A stretch of 64,000 nucleotides of DNA from Hygrophila difformis (GCA_030278955.1 JAOANR010000006.1:8021915-8085914), one strand, 5' to 3'; positions 37,415 to 50,562 are shown, counted from the stretch's first letter. Notes: generated by a model not told the origin, from the sequence alone. Numbers and translations are program-made.

Positions 37415-40400
37415 TTACACTGCTGCGACCGAGGCAGGAGCAGCTGCCACATAATGTCCACTATAGTATCTGTCTTCAGGAAAGTACATAGCCACCACAG
37501 TGTTGCCTCCAAATTTCCGTCCAGCAAGGGCCAACTTCGCCTTGGCAGAACCAGCTGTATCCGAGTACTCCAAAAACACCTGCACTTGTCCGATTTCCAT
37601 CAATTGTACAATTTTTATGAGTCAAATCCATGCGTGTTACATTATTTTCTTTCCTATTGCATTGCACACGTTCCCATTGATAATATAAATTTAGACTTAA
37701 TGCATAGTAGTATATGTTATACCTTTCCAATACCTTCACTCTGAGGGGCATCTGGATTAGGGCGAGGAATGACAACATCAATCAATTCCCCTGCAAGTTC
37801 AGAATAGTTCCGTAAGTAAAAGATAGATAATGAAGTGTCCAATACTTCGAATTTTCGCAGTGCAAAATTGACCCAGTTACCATTTTTATAAAACCCACCA
37901 ATTCAGATCATCCAACCAATAACCGTAAATCTAATCATCGAGAATTTAATGGAGGTTTAAGAAAACCACTACATTCATTCCAGCATGAAATAAGATTTGT
38001 GTCCAGCAGTTGATATGTGTATTTGATGAACTTGCTAGAGCAAGAAATTTCAACAGGAACATGCAGCAGCAATCCAACAGCAATGGAAAACGAAATATGC
38101 ATTTGTACTTTTTCAAAGTGACTATAAACTTCTTTAAATGATCCCATGGGGAAAAAAGAATTCCACCATCGCAGCTCATGCTAATTCATGGTTCATGTGG
38201 TATCAATTATCATATGAGAAGATGGATGCATATACAAAACTTAGGAAATGAGAAAATGGTAAATTGTACATACCAAACTTCTCACATTCTCCCCTCATAT
38301 CTTCAAGTATTTCTTTGTATTCCCCTTCATCCATCAATTCTTCAATGGTAATAACCTTGACAAAGAAAAGGATCCAGTTATTTCAACCAAAGCAACACCT
38401 GACAACATTACAAATTTAACACAAGGAGAAAGATGGAAATTAACCATACATCAGTCAAGCACAATATTTTTGTTGGAGTTTCTGCATGTATTATGGAATC
38501 CACCCTTCCAACTGGAACATTAATCATACTACCTCCCAAGGCCATTTTCTTGAACACACAGCACAAATAAGTCAATGCTTCTAGATAGGCTAAAAACCAA
38601 AAAAGAATGATGGGAAACAAGAAATTAACATTGGTTGACAAATCTCAACCTGCATTGCAATATGCTGCTGTGCCTGAGCTAGAATGTTTCCTTGCTCTGA
38701 TTTCAACTGCCCACTGAAACACATAAAAATAAGGCAAGCCAAGCATCATAAAACAAATAACAAGAAGCAGGCACTAAATTTTGAACTATATAAATTCATT
38801 CATACATGCAATTGCATCCACCATTTGTCCTTTTATATATTATTCTATTTCATCGTATTAGGTTTTTAGGATTTAGGATGTCCTAAATAAATTAACCATT
38901 TCAATCATTTTTGAGAACATCATGTAAAATTTAGAATGACCTCTTTTGAAACACTAAACAATGAAAACTCTTCAAAAATTTAAATCCAACAAGGTAACAT
39001 ATTCTTGCATGCAGTTGTAAGCACAAAACAGAGGGGCTCACATTTCTACATTAGAACTGTTGATTTGCTCTAAAACTCTAAACAATTGTTAAAAGAACAA
39101 TTATGATTTGCTGGTTAAATCAAACGAGACGAAAGAAAAGGGGGATGCTGATGTTAATGACAGTTAGAACTTTGAAGGAAATCTACAGTAGGACAATAAT
39201 TACAGTGCCCAAAAGAACATATAGTTTAAATAAAGCCAGTAACCAAAAGTTCAAAGAACAGCACATAGTTTGAAATACATATCTTGTGACAATCAATCAG
39301 TGCCCAATCCATCTGATGAAAGTAGGATTCTGAGAAAGTGCAAAGAAAAGCAAAGAAATTTGAATATATCAATCAAATTTGCATTTGCAAGATTTACCTG
39401 ACAGTGGTGCGGCGAACTGTAAGAGTTTTGTCTCCAACTTTTAAGCCATTCAGAGCAGCACAAGCAATGTCCGTGACAGATGGGTCCTGAATCAAATAAA
39501 TAATCATGTTCTCCTTCAAATTTAAATAGAAGCAACAATGACATAAGCAAACCCAAACACAAACATAGAAGTGAGACCAAAGCAGATATCATTCCAAAAA
39601 CAGATGAACATATCGTTACCATTAGTCATGCATAAGTAAACTTGTGAATAACAAAGTGATAAATCAGAAATATGCCCCAAAGAATACTCTCTTCCAAGGT
39701 ATGATTAGTGCTATGAAACTAAACAAATTATGAACAAGACTTTGAAAAGCTTATTATAAGACTGAGCACAACACTATCCAATAATGAGCTTTCCAAACCT
39801 TGTAGATGCAGAAACCATATCCTTTAGAGTTTCCTGTATCTCTATCTTTTACTAGGCCAAAACCACGCAGAGGTCTGCAAATAATTTAGGGTGTGCATAT
39901 TGGTTAAGCAACCATTTCCATTCAAATAAGTGGTTCTGTTATAATTTCAAAAGCAGACAAGCAGTAAAAGAATTTGTTATATCTTACCCAAAACTTTCCA
40001 ACAATTCTTTTATCTGAGCTTCAGAAAAGTAGTATGGTACTCCGCCAAGAAATATTCGATCAGCCTCATCAACTTCATTCATGCTATCAAAATGAAGCAA
40101 GGGTGGAATAAGTACCAGAGAACACTGACAAGAAATAACAAACTGAGGCTGAGGAAACACGTTCAAGAAATTAAATTTTTTCATAGCTGCATTTACATGA
40201 TATTGCTCGTAATGTTTGTGAGGGCATCCCAAATAATTTACACAGGGTTATTATGGTAAAATTAATTACCATAGCTTGAGTGTAACTTGTGCACTTGCGT
40301 ACCATAAATGCAATTAACGGAAAAACAACGCAAATAATAACAAATTAACACAGAAGTCAGGACACCTAACTCCTAACTCTTTAATAAATAAAAAAATACT

Positions 40401-43400
40401 AAAACTCAGAAACTAAACAGTCAAAAAATGAGTAAAGAATTATTTTCAGCACCCAACCAAGCCCATTCAACTTGAACAGCAGTGATGGTAGGAGATTGAC
40501 GAGTTTGGCATTTTGTTCTGCAGGTCGGAATAAACCGAGTGCTTGAAATGTCAAAATTCGTTCTCCTGAACATGTCAACATGTGGTTTGTACACAAGTTG
40601 TCAAGTCAATGTGTCAGTGCAAGGCACCACCAAGCATCAGCACCATTGTGCCACAACAACAGTCAGTACATTGACTTGTACGAGTGAACATGTCGACTCG
40701 CCACAACCTTAAGTAGAACCATCCTGTAAAATTAGAACTATACTGCTTATAAGTTTTCAAGCTCGATTTCCAGCTATTTATCAAGATTGATGAGTTGAGT
40801 ATCTTGTAAAATTAGGAATATCATGCTTATAAATTCATCACGTTATTACAACAGTACATACTATCTGTCTGCAATCATCCAAAGTAAAGAAACAAAAGAA
40901 CATAGCATTCCTAACCCAGGTGTCAGCCCAGCAGCAGCCAAATTGAGATATGGACTAGGTTGGCTAGGACCAAGTGGTGCTGCAAGAGAAGGATTATAGT
41001 CTGTCGGCCTCCGTATTCTCACTGAAACACCCTATTGAAACAAAATAAAGAAGATATTACAAATTTACAATAGAAATACTTCGAGCGCACATACTCGATG
41101 GAGCACTTTCACTATCTTTCCATCTTTAGCTGCATCAATCTGCTTATTTGATTTGAAGTTCATAATTGTTCAGATAATAGAAATGCATAGCTCAGACAGT
41201 TCTCTAAAGAATGCTAGGCTACACACACTTCTGCTATGTTACCTGGACTTATACCTCGGGTAAAGGTGTTGAAACACATCCATTCGTCAAAATACAACCA
41301 AAAACTTAAGAAACATGTAAAATTCTAAAAAATAGACATGGATTTAAGGACATGTCACTAAATTAAAACTTGAAATAAATTATTCCATTTAGTCAACATC
41401 AATATTTCACTGTACTAAAGAACATGGCTTGATTTGATTTTAAAACTTGTTCAAATATGATCATTTAATATATGTAAATAGGTGGTTGTGCTTTTGCATT
41501 TATTCAAAATCATATAATAAACATGTACGAGTTCTTTTTTACAGCTATTGTGTGTAATGTCTGAATTGCACCAAAACGAAACAATAAATTTTATTTATAT
41601 GCCAACTTTTTAAAGATTCTGGTTGGTTGTTCTACTAGGAAAATATACACGGCATAGATCTATTCATTGTTCGAGTCATGGCATAGCTATAGACAGTTAT
41701 GCTATTAGAGAAGGTAGTAGGTGGGAACAAACTAGACCATAATACACCAAGAAGAAAATTCAGACTACCTCAAAAACAATTCCATCAAGAGCCATAGCAT
41801 TGCTTGCCTCTTCTACTGTTCTCATCTCCACAAATGCAAACTTCTTTTCATAATTAATGTAAACATTCACAACAGCATCACCTGATATGCAGACAGTATG
41901 TCATGTCTAAGTTGAAAAGGAGAAAAAGCTCACATGCACTGATGATGATGACAGGGGGCATTTGGTACAAGGGTTTTGCATTTGGGAATTCAACACTTAA
42001 TTCTTATTTTTAAAATGAATCTCAAATTTTGGGGAATCAAGGTAGGAACCAGAGGAGCAAATAATAATTTGGGAATCATGCCAACTCCCAAAGTCCAAAC
42101 ACATTATACAAAATGCCCTCACACATTTAAAAAATAAAAATGAAAATAAAAAACAACAGACCGGGACCAGCAGAGTTTCCACCAACCGCATTCATAATAT
42201 GGCTGAAAAACCTGGTTATGGTCTGCAAAAATAATTGAAATTCCAAAACAAGTTAATGTATGCCTACCACATAACAAACAGGAGAAATTACCCCAAGAGA
42301 ACATGCCAGAAAACAGAAATACAATGTGAACATGTCAGCAAACAGATTTATACTTTCAACTGTAAACCCAGGCAATGGATGCACAAAATGTAATATTACT
42401 CCAACTAATTTAATCTCATGATGTGAGACATAGTATGCATTGGTAATACAGACAGCAATATATCCCTTGAATTAAGGGGGACCAAAAGACAATCATGCAC
42501 CTGCTCATTAGCCAATGGAGGAAGGCCTCCGACATACACCCTCCGTGCATGCCTTGTAGCCTATGAAAAGGAGAAAATAAATAAACATATTATGACCTAC
42601 TGAACATTAAATTTCATAAAGTAACATGCAGAATATCACCCAGGTACCTGCTGAGTCATAGCTTGCATTGGGAACAGGGAAACATAACCTAACAGGTTAA
42701 CCTAAGAACAAACCAAACATCTCATGACATAAATGACTGAATTGAACTTATTGTAGAATAACATTGAAAAGCATACATAAATGACACCATTGGCACACCT
42801 GATTAACCTTCGGCTCAGACATATTCATGTTTTGCACGGCTCCAGTGATGGCTTCAGGAGCTATGGAAACTCCAGCCGCTTGTTCTGCAAGATTGACCCA
42901 ATGGAAAAGGTTATAATATAAATGACATGTCAAATTTATAAACACAGACCTTTGGCCACAATGTACTGGAAATTTGGTAGCACATTAAAAAGCCAAAACA
43001 TTAGTTGCAAAATACACACAAACTAATTCAACCATCAGAATAGAGATATACAGAATACCTATTCTTACCTAAGAATACCACTCAGATTTTATAATACTAT
43101 GTACATAATAATTTTCACCACAGCGATCCAGCTTACAGTTCAAACTCTACCAAATAACAACAGTTGCAGCTGAAGATGAATCATCCAGCTACTGGGGCAT
43201 CAATTCCTTGTACGCACTTATTCTACATCCCTCAATAGAAGCATGGCAGGACATGAAGCCAATATTGCCTTCTTAAGGTAATGGTGACATATCACAGAAA
43301 AGAGACCACACACAGCCAACAACAACATCATGATAGTTTTAGTAGGATACTCAACCAAAAGATAACATAGTATATAACAATATAGGTGATAGGTGATAGA

Positions 43401-45316
43401 TGAATCTCAAAACACAATTCTGTTCGGTGTAACTTCAGCACACTATAAAACAGGTAAAAGAACTAACCTGAGCAATTTGGCAGCGCAGCAGAAACAGGTG
43501 GTCCCAAATCAAATCCACTTTTGCGTGTGCTGTTATAAAAATAACCGATTATGCTTCGCCGAAGAAATCCATTTATGGATCACAGAATCAAGACATTTTA
43601 ATCTCAAATGAAAAGAGGGTCAATGCCAGGTAACCCCCAGCTAACATATACAGTGAATATGGATTCAGTATTAAGAAAATTTATCTCACAATGTATAGGC
43701 AAGCAGCAAGCATCATATAAATTAAACATGTGATACACAACTTAACCAAACAACAAAACACCAAATGGTATTATCCTCGAGAATTATCGTCTTCTAGAAA
43801 AGATAATTAATGACATTAATCAGGTAAGTGAGATTTATAGGGTGTTGATTTATCTCGAACCTCTTTCCACAAGGTGGTGAATTTGATTGGGATATAGCTT
43901 TGCTAGGAGATTTATCATCTGATCGGCTTGGTGACCTCTGTGTATGTTGATGCTTATAATGCCTGCACATCATCAAGCATCAAAATTGTTACAAGTATAT
44001 ACACCTATTAAGGTCCCACATAATAGCGAACATCACAAACCACAAGTAGAGCAGTTAAATTTACTGTATTGATTATGAGGCAGAATAAAACGCACGATTT
44101 TCTTAATGTTAGTTGCAAGGGTAATTAGTGATATTCATATAAGAAGATTTTCCATGAGGTAAAATAGATAGCTGTGTGACTGTCAAAACCTGCTGGATTT
44201 ATCATTTGGTCTGTTGTGATAATCCCCATTTTTTCTTCTGTCTCTGTAATTCCTCACATCAGTCCGCTCGTGTTGATTTTGATATTGATCTCTCTCCCTG
44301 TTATCATTCTTTTCTTCTCTCCTGTCTCTCTTATCATCTACGCCATGTAATTTGTACTGCAAAACCAAGGCTGTTAGGAATTGATTCAGCTAAGAAAAAA
44401 ATTCAATCCAGTATAAAAACAGCCCCAAAACAAATATGACCATGCATTTCTGTAGTACAAATATGACCAACACTTTAAATTAGCTTTTAATTATTTTATA
44501 AATAAAAAAATAGATCAATTGATAGACAAATATATTAATAGAGCCCTCCACTCCTACGAATAATGCTGTAGGACTACGCGAGTGAATAATTGACCTTCTC
44601 AAGAAGAAATAAATAAAAAAAAAAGATAGTACAAACTCCAAGTTAACTTCTTGGCCCCGTATTACTTAAGGAGGGTTTAGCATCGCCATGACTGAAATAA
44701 ACCAAACCGCATCTATTGGCAAATACATACTCTGCTAGTTTTTAAAAAGTTTAATTAAAAGAAACTCTAATACTATTTTGGATCTTTTTTGTTATATCTG
44801 TTGAAACTACTATCATCTCCCGTATTGATTAAACGTGTAAACTACAAAATTCACATTTTAACTAGAATTTGCTCCGTTATGCAGACTAAAATGATCCAGG
44901 GAATACATCATGTACATACATGCTAAAAGAAGAAATGTCCAAATAATTACTTTTGGGAACCAAGAAAATGCCTTCGTTGATCAAAGAACACCGCAGTGGA
45001 CAGTGGCAAAAACCGATTGTTCATGATTTTTGAAACTTAACCGAGTACCTCAAAGAAGCCCCATCGAGAAGTTAAATAAGTTCTCATGGCAAATTATATT
45101 TTAGGGTGTAACATTCCGGAATATACCAGTCATTGTGAGGAAAAGGGATACACATAGACAGTGTCGGTCTCTCATTCAAAATTTACAAATTAAAATATAA
45201 TCAAAAATCAATTGCGGAGAATGCAATAATACCTTGCGATCATGAACCCGCCGATCTCTTACGGAATCATATGGCGATGATCTCCTGCGATCGTCTTCTC
45301 CGCTGTAACGAGGCAT
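37415..45316 (-). CDS. U2AF65: U2AF65, large subunit of splicing factor U2AF (547 aa, 18 exons)
   Basis: Exons (complement): 45233..45316, 44190..44356, 43861..43962, 43468..43529, 42799..42884, 42648..42701, 42501..42560, 42162..42222, 41769..41881, 40916..41031, 39988..40083, 39799..39874, 39398..39486, 38650..38713, 38450..38548, 38274..38355, 37723..37790, 37415..37579. They total 1,644 nt and are in frame throughout. U2AF65 binds the polypyrimidine tract and recruits U2 snRNP. The N-terminus is an Arg-rich, weakly RS region (about 1-120) with SGFDLGPP. RRM1 starts at RVYVGGLPP (about 192; RNP1 KKFAFVEM about 238). RRM2 starts at RIFLGGVPYYF (about 311; RNP1 KGYGFCIY). The C-terminal UHM has ILCLTDVITIEELMDEGEY and the RxF-type GRKFGGN loop near 513. 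It matches recalled plant U2AF65A/B, but the RS domain is short. An intron MITE lies at 41,954. Confidence 0.95.
41954..42120. mobile_element. Small MITE in an intron of U2AF65
   Basis: About 167 bp with ends GGGGGCATTTGGTACA and TATACAAAATGCCCTC and matching inner arms (TTTGGGAATTC and GGGAATCATGCC types). It lies between exons 8 and 9 and has no coding capacity. Confidence 0.6.
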
Positions 45317-45944
45317 GGAGAAATCCCAATTTTCAAGATTCTATGGTCCGTCCCTCTGGCGAGTGCAACTACGATAATTCAAGGAGAGCCAAATGATTAT
45401 TTCCTACAAATTGAGTTGTGGCATTTTGGCGTGTGGGAATTGGAATTGAGAGGAAACGTATCAAAGAGTTCGCTTTTATAGAGGTAGATGGGCCACATCA
45501 ACATAATTGGGCTGATAGCCCATCCCATAACAATTTATTACTGTTGTTTTCTTTTGGTTTTCACAACAATTATACAACATATTTGGGCTTATGGCCCAAC
45601 CCATAGAAAAATATGACATCTTCACATTCGTCTTCATCGTATTGTTGTTGGTGTTCCTCATGTGATGGTTAACTTACTTCTCTAAAAAAAAAAATGCGTG
45701 GCTTACTTCTCTATAAATTTTATTTCAAATAAGTGTTCTTCTCTTCGCCAAAAAAAAAAAATAATAATAATAAGTGTTCTTCATATTTCAATTTCAATTC
45801 ATATTCATATAAGTGCAATTCATGGATATCCTTTCCATTGCATTTTTCTATAATTTTAAATCCGTAATATTAATAAATATTTTTTGTTATTAATGAGTTA
45901 TCAACCAATTAAAATCATTAGTTGTTTGGTTATGATTTGTTCTC
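45317..45944. other. 5' flank of U2AF65 and spacer
   Basis: It includes the likely U2AF65 5' UTR and promoter. No gene is seen on the plus strand before the LINE. Confidence 0.5.
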
Positions 45945-46013
45945 AATCATATTTATGAGATTAAAAAAGTTTTCTCTCTCTGGAATTTTTTCTCTTTCGC
46001 GAAAAACCTGTCC

Positions 46014-47117
46014 ATGTCTCTTCCAGACACTCCGGTGAGCGGAGACCCGCCGGACGCAGCCCCGGCACCCTACTTTTTCTCAGGTCAGGATAGCAAACCA
46101 TCCTTTAGGGATATGGTCCTCGAAGGCAAACGCGCCCCACTGGCCAATCTGCTGGATCAAACGGAGGTTGATGAAGGTGTGAAACTTGATTTCATTAATG
46201 GTGATAGGCTTAAACCTAGGATCACGCTCGGCCCTCAGATTCGGAAAAGATTGTGCTCGCCTTGGGAGGACGCAATAATAATATCGGTCCAGGGGAAAAA
46301 GATTGGTTATCTAGCATTGAACAAAAGGGTGTCCAGAGTGTGGAAAATGGAAGGAGGCTTTGAGATGTTGGATCTTGACCAGGGTTTTTTCTTGGTTAAG
46401 TTTGCAAGAGCTGTAGACAGGACCAAGGTACTAAATGAAGGGCCGTGGATGATCTTCGACAGTTACCTAACTATATCGCCTTGGAAGCCATACTTCTCGA
46501 CGACCAACAGTACTCCAAGCAAGACCATAGTTTGGGCAAGACTACCGGGGCTTTGCCTTGAATTGTATGATGAAAACCTCCTGACTAAGCTGCAGTTAGC
46601 TCTCGGTACGCCCATGAAGGTAGACGATGTCACGAAGAAGGTTCACAGAGGCAAATATGCTCGGGTATGTGTGGAAATTGACCTCCGGCAGCCGGTCATA
46701 ACTAGCATTTTAATCGACGACCATTGGCAAAATGTGCAATACGAGGGACTTCATTTGCTATGCCCAAATTGCCAAAGATATGGCCATGGTGCTAACAAAT
46801 GTTCATAACAAGTGAATAGACCAGTGGTTGTGATTAACGATGAGGAACGCCGGTTAGTGGTGGCCGGAGGGTCGGGAGAGGGTACTTGCAACGGGAACAC
46901 GGGGATTGAGGCTCTGGGAGCGCCAGTAAAGCCTGTGGAAGGCTGCAATCCTTCGGAGGCAGCAGACGAGACAACCCATGCTAAGGTTGACCATAAAGAT
47001 AGCACCAAATTAGATGGCAAAGAGGATGAAAGGATGGAAGTTGAAACTGCTTTTTCTCTAATAGAGCAGACAACGATAAGGACAAAATTAGTGAATCAGA
47101 CCTTTTGGTTCACGTGA
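46014..47117 (+). pseudogene. LINE ORF1 (DUF4283 plus CCHC zinc knuckle) with an in-frame stop
   Basis: The first 264 codons (46014-46808) carry a DUF4283 RNA-binding-like domain (for example RVWKMEGGFEMLDLDQGFF, LNEGPWMIFDSYLTISPW) and, at the end, a zinc knuckle CPNCQRYGHGANKC (CX2CX4HX4C). A TAA at 46806-46808 directly follows the knuckle. The same frame then stays open to 47117, suggesting that the stop is a mutation. ORF1 proteins of plant L1 elements coat the element RNA. Confidence 0.85.
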
Positions 47118-47611
47118 CTCCAAAGGACCTCCCAAGTCAGCCCCCAAGCGGGGATTGGATTAAGGTCACACGAAAGAAATCCAATGGGCCGAAAAAGATA
47201 CAGGAGCACATCAACAAAGGCAATAAGCTTTATTTGGCCCATGAACAGATGGGCCCTGTTATCAAGCCCAAAGCCCTAAAGGGTGGAGGCCGCCCTCTAC
47301 ACTCTATCACTAACACGTATACTCCTAAGAGCAACAAGGTACTGAAGGGATGGAAGCAACACCAAAATAACGCCGGGCTAGTGGGGAAGACGCATAATAT
47401 TTTGGACGGCAATCCTCTTCAAGCCAAGCATGCTAGGCCCTCGCCCGAAAAGGATGGAATCAGTAGCGAAAGAGAATCGGAGGTGCATAAGTCCTACCAA
47501 GAAGCTGTTGTGGGGAAAGAAACCAAATCAAATACAGAGGCTGACATACCCATGGCCGAAGCAAGCAAAGAGGAGGGGAAGCCGAGAGCTAAAGCGGTGT
47601 TCTCCAATTGA
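47118..47611 (+). pseudogene. Frameshifted C-terminal part of LINE ORF1
   Basis: A hydrophilic, Lys/Pro-rich continuation (PSGDWIKVTRKKSNGPKK and onward) lies in a frame shifted relative to the upstream ORF1. The pattern is typical of the tail of plant LINE ORF1. The frame change indicates an indel around 47,105-47,117. Confidence 0.65.
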
Positions 47612-47671
47612 CAACTTATTGTCTCAGGATTTTATGGTTAAGGCCGACTATACTCCAATCTGTTTTATGGA

Positions 47672-47933
47672 TTGTACAACACTTAACATAATTGTGTGGA
47701 ACCCTGGTGGAATAGGGAATGGGAATACTAAGAGAATTTTCGTAGATACGCTTCGTAAATCTCAGCCGAAATCTGAGCCGGAGTTGATCTTCTTGATTGA
47801 GCCGCGAGGGAATAAGGTGACGGATCGTCTCGTTGAGGATGGCGATTCGAGTGAGAAGTTCTTTACCACTTGGGCGTTCCCGCCGGATTTTGTCTTTGGG
47901 GGCCGTTCTGCAAAAGCCTTGGGTGTTTATTAG
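47672..47933 (+). pseudogene. Truncated start of LINE ORF2 (endonuclease domain)
   Basis: It begins with TLNIIVWNPGGIGNGNTKR and continues to PELIFLIEPRGNKV, the recognisable start of an apurinic-type endonuclease domain (canonical N.x.WN.xG and the E of the EP motif). It stops within about 85 codons. The remaining endonuclease and the whole reverse transcriptase are missing. Confidence 0.75.
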
Positions 47934-48168
47934 CCTAGTTTCTTTCATGTTGCTGCTTTTATTTTCTGTCTTTTGCTATTTAGTTTCTTCCTCCATGTTG
48001 TTTTCTTTTTGTTTCTTTCTTTTGTATTTTCGTGTAGTGTTTGTGTTTTTTCCGGCCATTGAATTGGCTTATCCAAAAAAAAAATCATATTTATATGAGA
48101 TGCACCAAAAAAATCATAAATAGGTTAAATTAGACAAAATTATTTAAATTGATTAGTTTTATTTTATA

Positions 48169-49113
48169 CTTCCTCCGTTTTTTTTTTTTTTGCTACGTTT
48201 GACAATTGGGTACTGTTCACACACATACTTTGACTTAAAGTTTTATCATAGTTAGGGGTGAAAGTGGGGCGGATAATATCCGCCCGATCTGATGCCGTAT
48301 TCGATTATATTCGAATCCGAATTCGAATTTTTATATCCGGCGGATACGGGATAGGATATGGGATTGTAAATATCCGCCCGCATCCGAAAAATTCGAATAT
48401 AATGCGGATATTATCCGTATTTTCTATCCGAATATCCGAAAATTTATATGTATTTATATATGTATAATATAATATATTATATTAACTATAAAATAAATAA
48501 GTAATACTATATGTATAAATATAATCAAAAGCTTGAAAGTCATATGTAATTTATTAAATCAAATCATATCAATCAACTCGACTACATCATTAGGTTCTTT
48601 GCATAAATTAGTATATAACATCTTGTAGTGATGTTATTTAAATGTTTTGAACGAAATAACTAATGATCTTGGAAAATTTAAAAATTTAGTTTAGCTTACA
48701 TAGTAGTATATTCCGATTTCACTTAAAAAATTATAAAAAAAATTAATTTTAGTACTTATAAAATTATCCGAGTTAAAATCCGAATCCGTCACGTATTCGT
48801 TTCCCGAAATAATTCGAATTCGTATTTGTATCCGGTCTATTCGTATCCGATTCCATATTCGACAAAAAAATATGGAATAGGATACGGGATGAGTACTATC
48901 CGCCCGTATCCGTCCCGTTTTCACCCCTAATCATAGTTATACAAGTTAAAATATAGCATAGTGAAATCTTGTTAGATTCATCTCGTCTGTAGTTTTTAAA
49001 TATCCAACTTTTAGAATTTTAACTTGTACCAAACTTGAGCTATTAACGGTTTAAAATGTGCATTGGACTACGTGCTAGGTGGGTCCGTAGCAAACATTAA
49101 AAAATGGATGAAG
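48169..49113. mobile_element. Stowaway-like MITE split by a hAT-like insertion
   Basis: The outer ends CTTCCTCCGTTTTTT (48169) and AAAAAATGGATGAAG (to 49113) are flanked by TA. The body (ACGTTTGACAATTGGGTACTG on the left; 'cattggactacgtgctaggtgggtccgtagc' on the right) belongs to one MITE once the inner element at 48253-48929 is removed. Confidence 0.7.
48253..48929. mobile_element. hAT-like non-autonomous element nested in the MITE (677 bp)
   Basis: TIRs TAGGGGTGAAA and TTTCACCCCTA are flanked by a perfect 8-bp target duplication ATCATAGT (48245-48252 and 48930-48937), the size typical of hAT transposons. The subterminal regions are rich in ATCCGAATA and ATCCGCCCG motifs. No transposase is present. 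Confidence 0.85.
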
Positions 49114-49334
49114 TACATATGAAAAATGAGAAGAAAAACAAATAAAACAAACTATTATGAACCATCTAATCGATTGGCCTCCTATTGAAAGTTCTTTTTC
49201 TTTCATTGAATTTAGTTGAGTTGGACACAATGTCAAATTAAATTGAAACGATGATCCATATTTTTTAAAAAAGTTTAAGATTTTAGTTCGAGTTAAGCGT
49301 TTTTTAGAAGTATAATAAAGAATTATAATTGAGA

Positions 49335-49335
49335 A

Positions 49336-49395
<60 letters not shown>
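49335..49395. repeat. (AAT)n microsatellite
   Basis: About twenty uninterrupted AAT units. It is a likely length-polymorphic marker. Confidence 0.95.
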
Positions 49396-49442
49396 TTTAT
49401 AAATTTTTAGTAATTGTACTTTTGTAGTGTACCTCAATATTT

Positions 49443-49508
49443 AGGGTAATTAATCTAAGTATGAAAGGGTTTAAAAACATTTAATCTAAGTATGAAAGGG
49501 TTTAGAAT
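49443..49508. repeat. Short direct duplication
   Basis: The block TTAATCTAAGTATGAAAGGG plus TTTA occurs twice within about 65 bp. No function is evident. Confidence 0.8.
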
Positions 49509-49536
49509 TTTTTTGGAAGAGCTAATATTTAGAATT

Positions 49537-50212
49537 GGAAAAAATGCCAAATACATCAATTTTCTTTTCAAAAAAGCCAAATCGGTCATTTTTTTTAATT
49601 TTATTTAGTCCGCTACCTATGCTAATTATATCCACTTTAGTCCAAAAATCACTAATCCTTCATAGGACGCTGACGTGGCGATGATTTATTCTAAACCATA
49701 CACGCTGGATCTGTTTTGAATTACTGCCATTCCAACGTGTTTGCCAAATAAGTGTGCAACCCGACCCGACTCTAATTTCAATCACCTCTCATATCGCAAC
49801 ACCCTCAATTCGAAAGCCCTTCTTTTCAATCACCCCCAATTCGAAGCCCTTCATTTCAATCACCTCCCATATCGCACCACCCCCAATTCGAACCCTAATC
49901 CCGCGGCGCATATTCAAATTCCGGCAACAAAGAAACGATAATGGGGATGTTTGGCTCAAAACTGAGGGTCGAAGAATGAAAAGGAAACAGTCACATGCCT
50001 TTTGTCTCCTTGTGTTTAATCTTGAATCGCCTTTAAAAATGAAAAGCACCAAAATAAACCAATGCCACGTCAGCGTCCTAGTAAGGATTAGTGATTTTTG
50101 GACTAAAATTGATATAATTAGTATAGGTAGCGGACTAAATCGGCAATAAAATTAAAAAAAGACCGATTTGGCTTTTTTGAAAAGAAAACGAATGTATTTG
50201 GCCTTTTTTTCC
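49537..50212. mobile_element. MULE-like long-TIR element, diverged subfamily (676 bp)
   Basis: Perfect 10-bp target duplication ATTTAGAATT (49527-49536 and 50213-50222). The ends GGAAAAAATGCCAAATACAT and the reverse complement of GGAAAAAAAGGCCAAATACA run into arms of about 150 bp. These share wording with the 1.2-kb family (GCTAATTATATCCACTTTAG, GCTGACGTGGC) but are clearly diverged. The interior holds directly repeated AATTCGAAGCCCTTC and TCAATCACCTCCCATATCGC segments. No transposase is present. Confidence 0.85.
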
Positions 50213-50498
50213 ATTTAGAATTATTGAAGAAAAGAAAATTCTTTTAAAAAATAATCTCATTTAAAATGGCCAACAGTGTAAAGACAGCCCTCACACGCTG
50301 ACTCGCCCACTTCTACGCCCAAGTGACAATTTGGAACCCATGTGTTATCCTTTTTTTATCTCACAGGCAAACCACAGTCATTCATTCATCCACGTTTCAG
50401 AAATCAAAACTAGCCTGTGACAAACATCCGGTAATTTATGTAGCTCACAAAAATTGAAAGCGTCTATGTTAAGCTAATCCACATTCCACTAGCCGACT

Positions 50499-50562
50499 TT
50501 GACCGACCACTGTTTGTCCAACCAGCCACTTCCTTCTTTAACCTATCATAGTCGGACACGTG
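50499..50562 (+). promoter_or_regulatory. Candidate stress elements upstream of the F-box gene (W-box and G-box)
   Basis: A W-box core TTGACC lies at 50499-50504 and a G-box CACGTG at 50557-50562, about 410-475 bp before the ATG. Such elements bind WRKY and bZIP/bHLH factors. They fit an FBS1-type gene, a family named for stress induction. Presence alone does not prove use. Confidence 0.4.

Larger units (their letters stand above)
45962..48083 (+). mobile_element. L1-type LINE retrotransposon, internally deleted
   Basis: The insertion is bounded by a 16-bp target duplication (ATCATATTTATGAGAT at 45946-45961; the right copy at 48084-48101 carries two extra bases). It ends in a short poly(A) after CCGGCCATTGAATTGGCTTATCC. 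It retains a 5' leader, most of ORF1 and only the first tens of codons of the ORF2 endonuclease, then jumps to 3' UTR-like T-rich sequence. The reverse transcriptase is gone, so it cannot move by itself. Confidence 0.85.
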
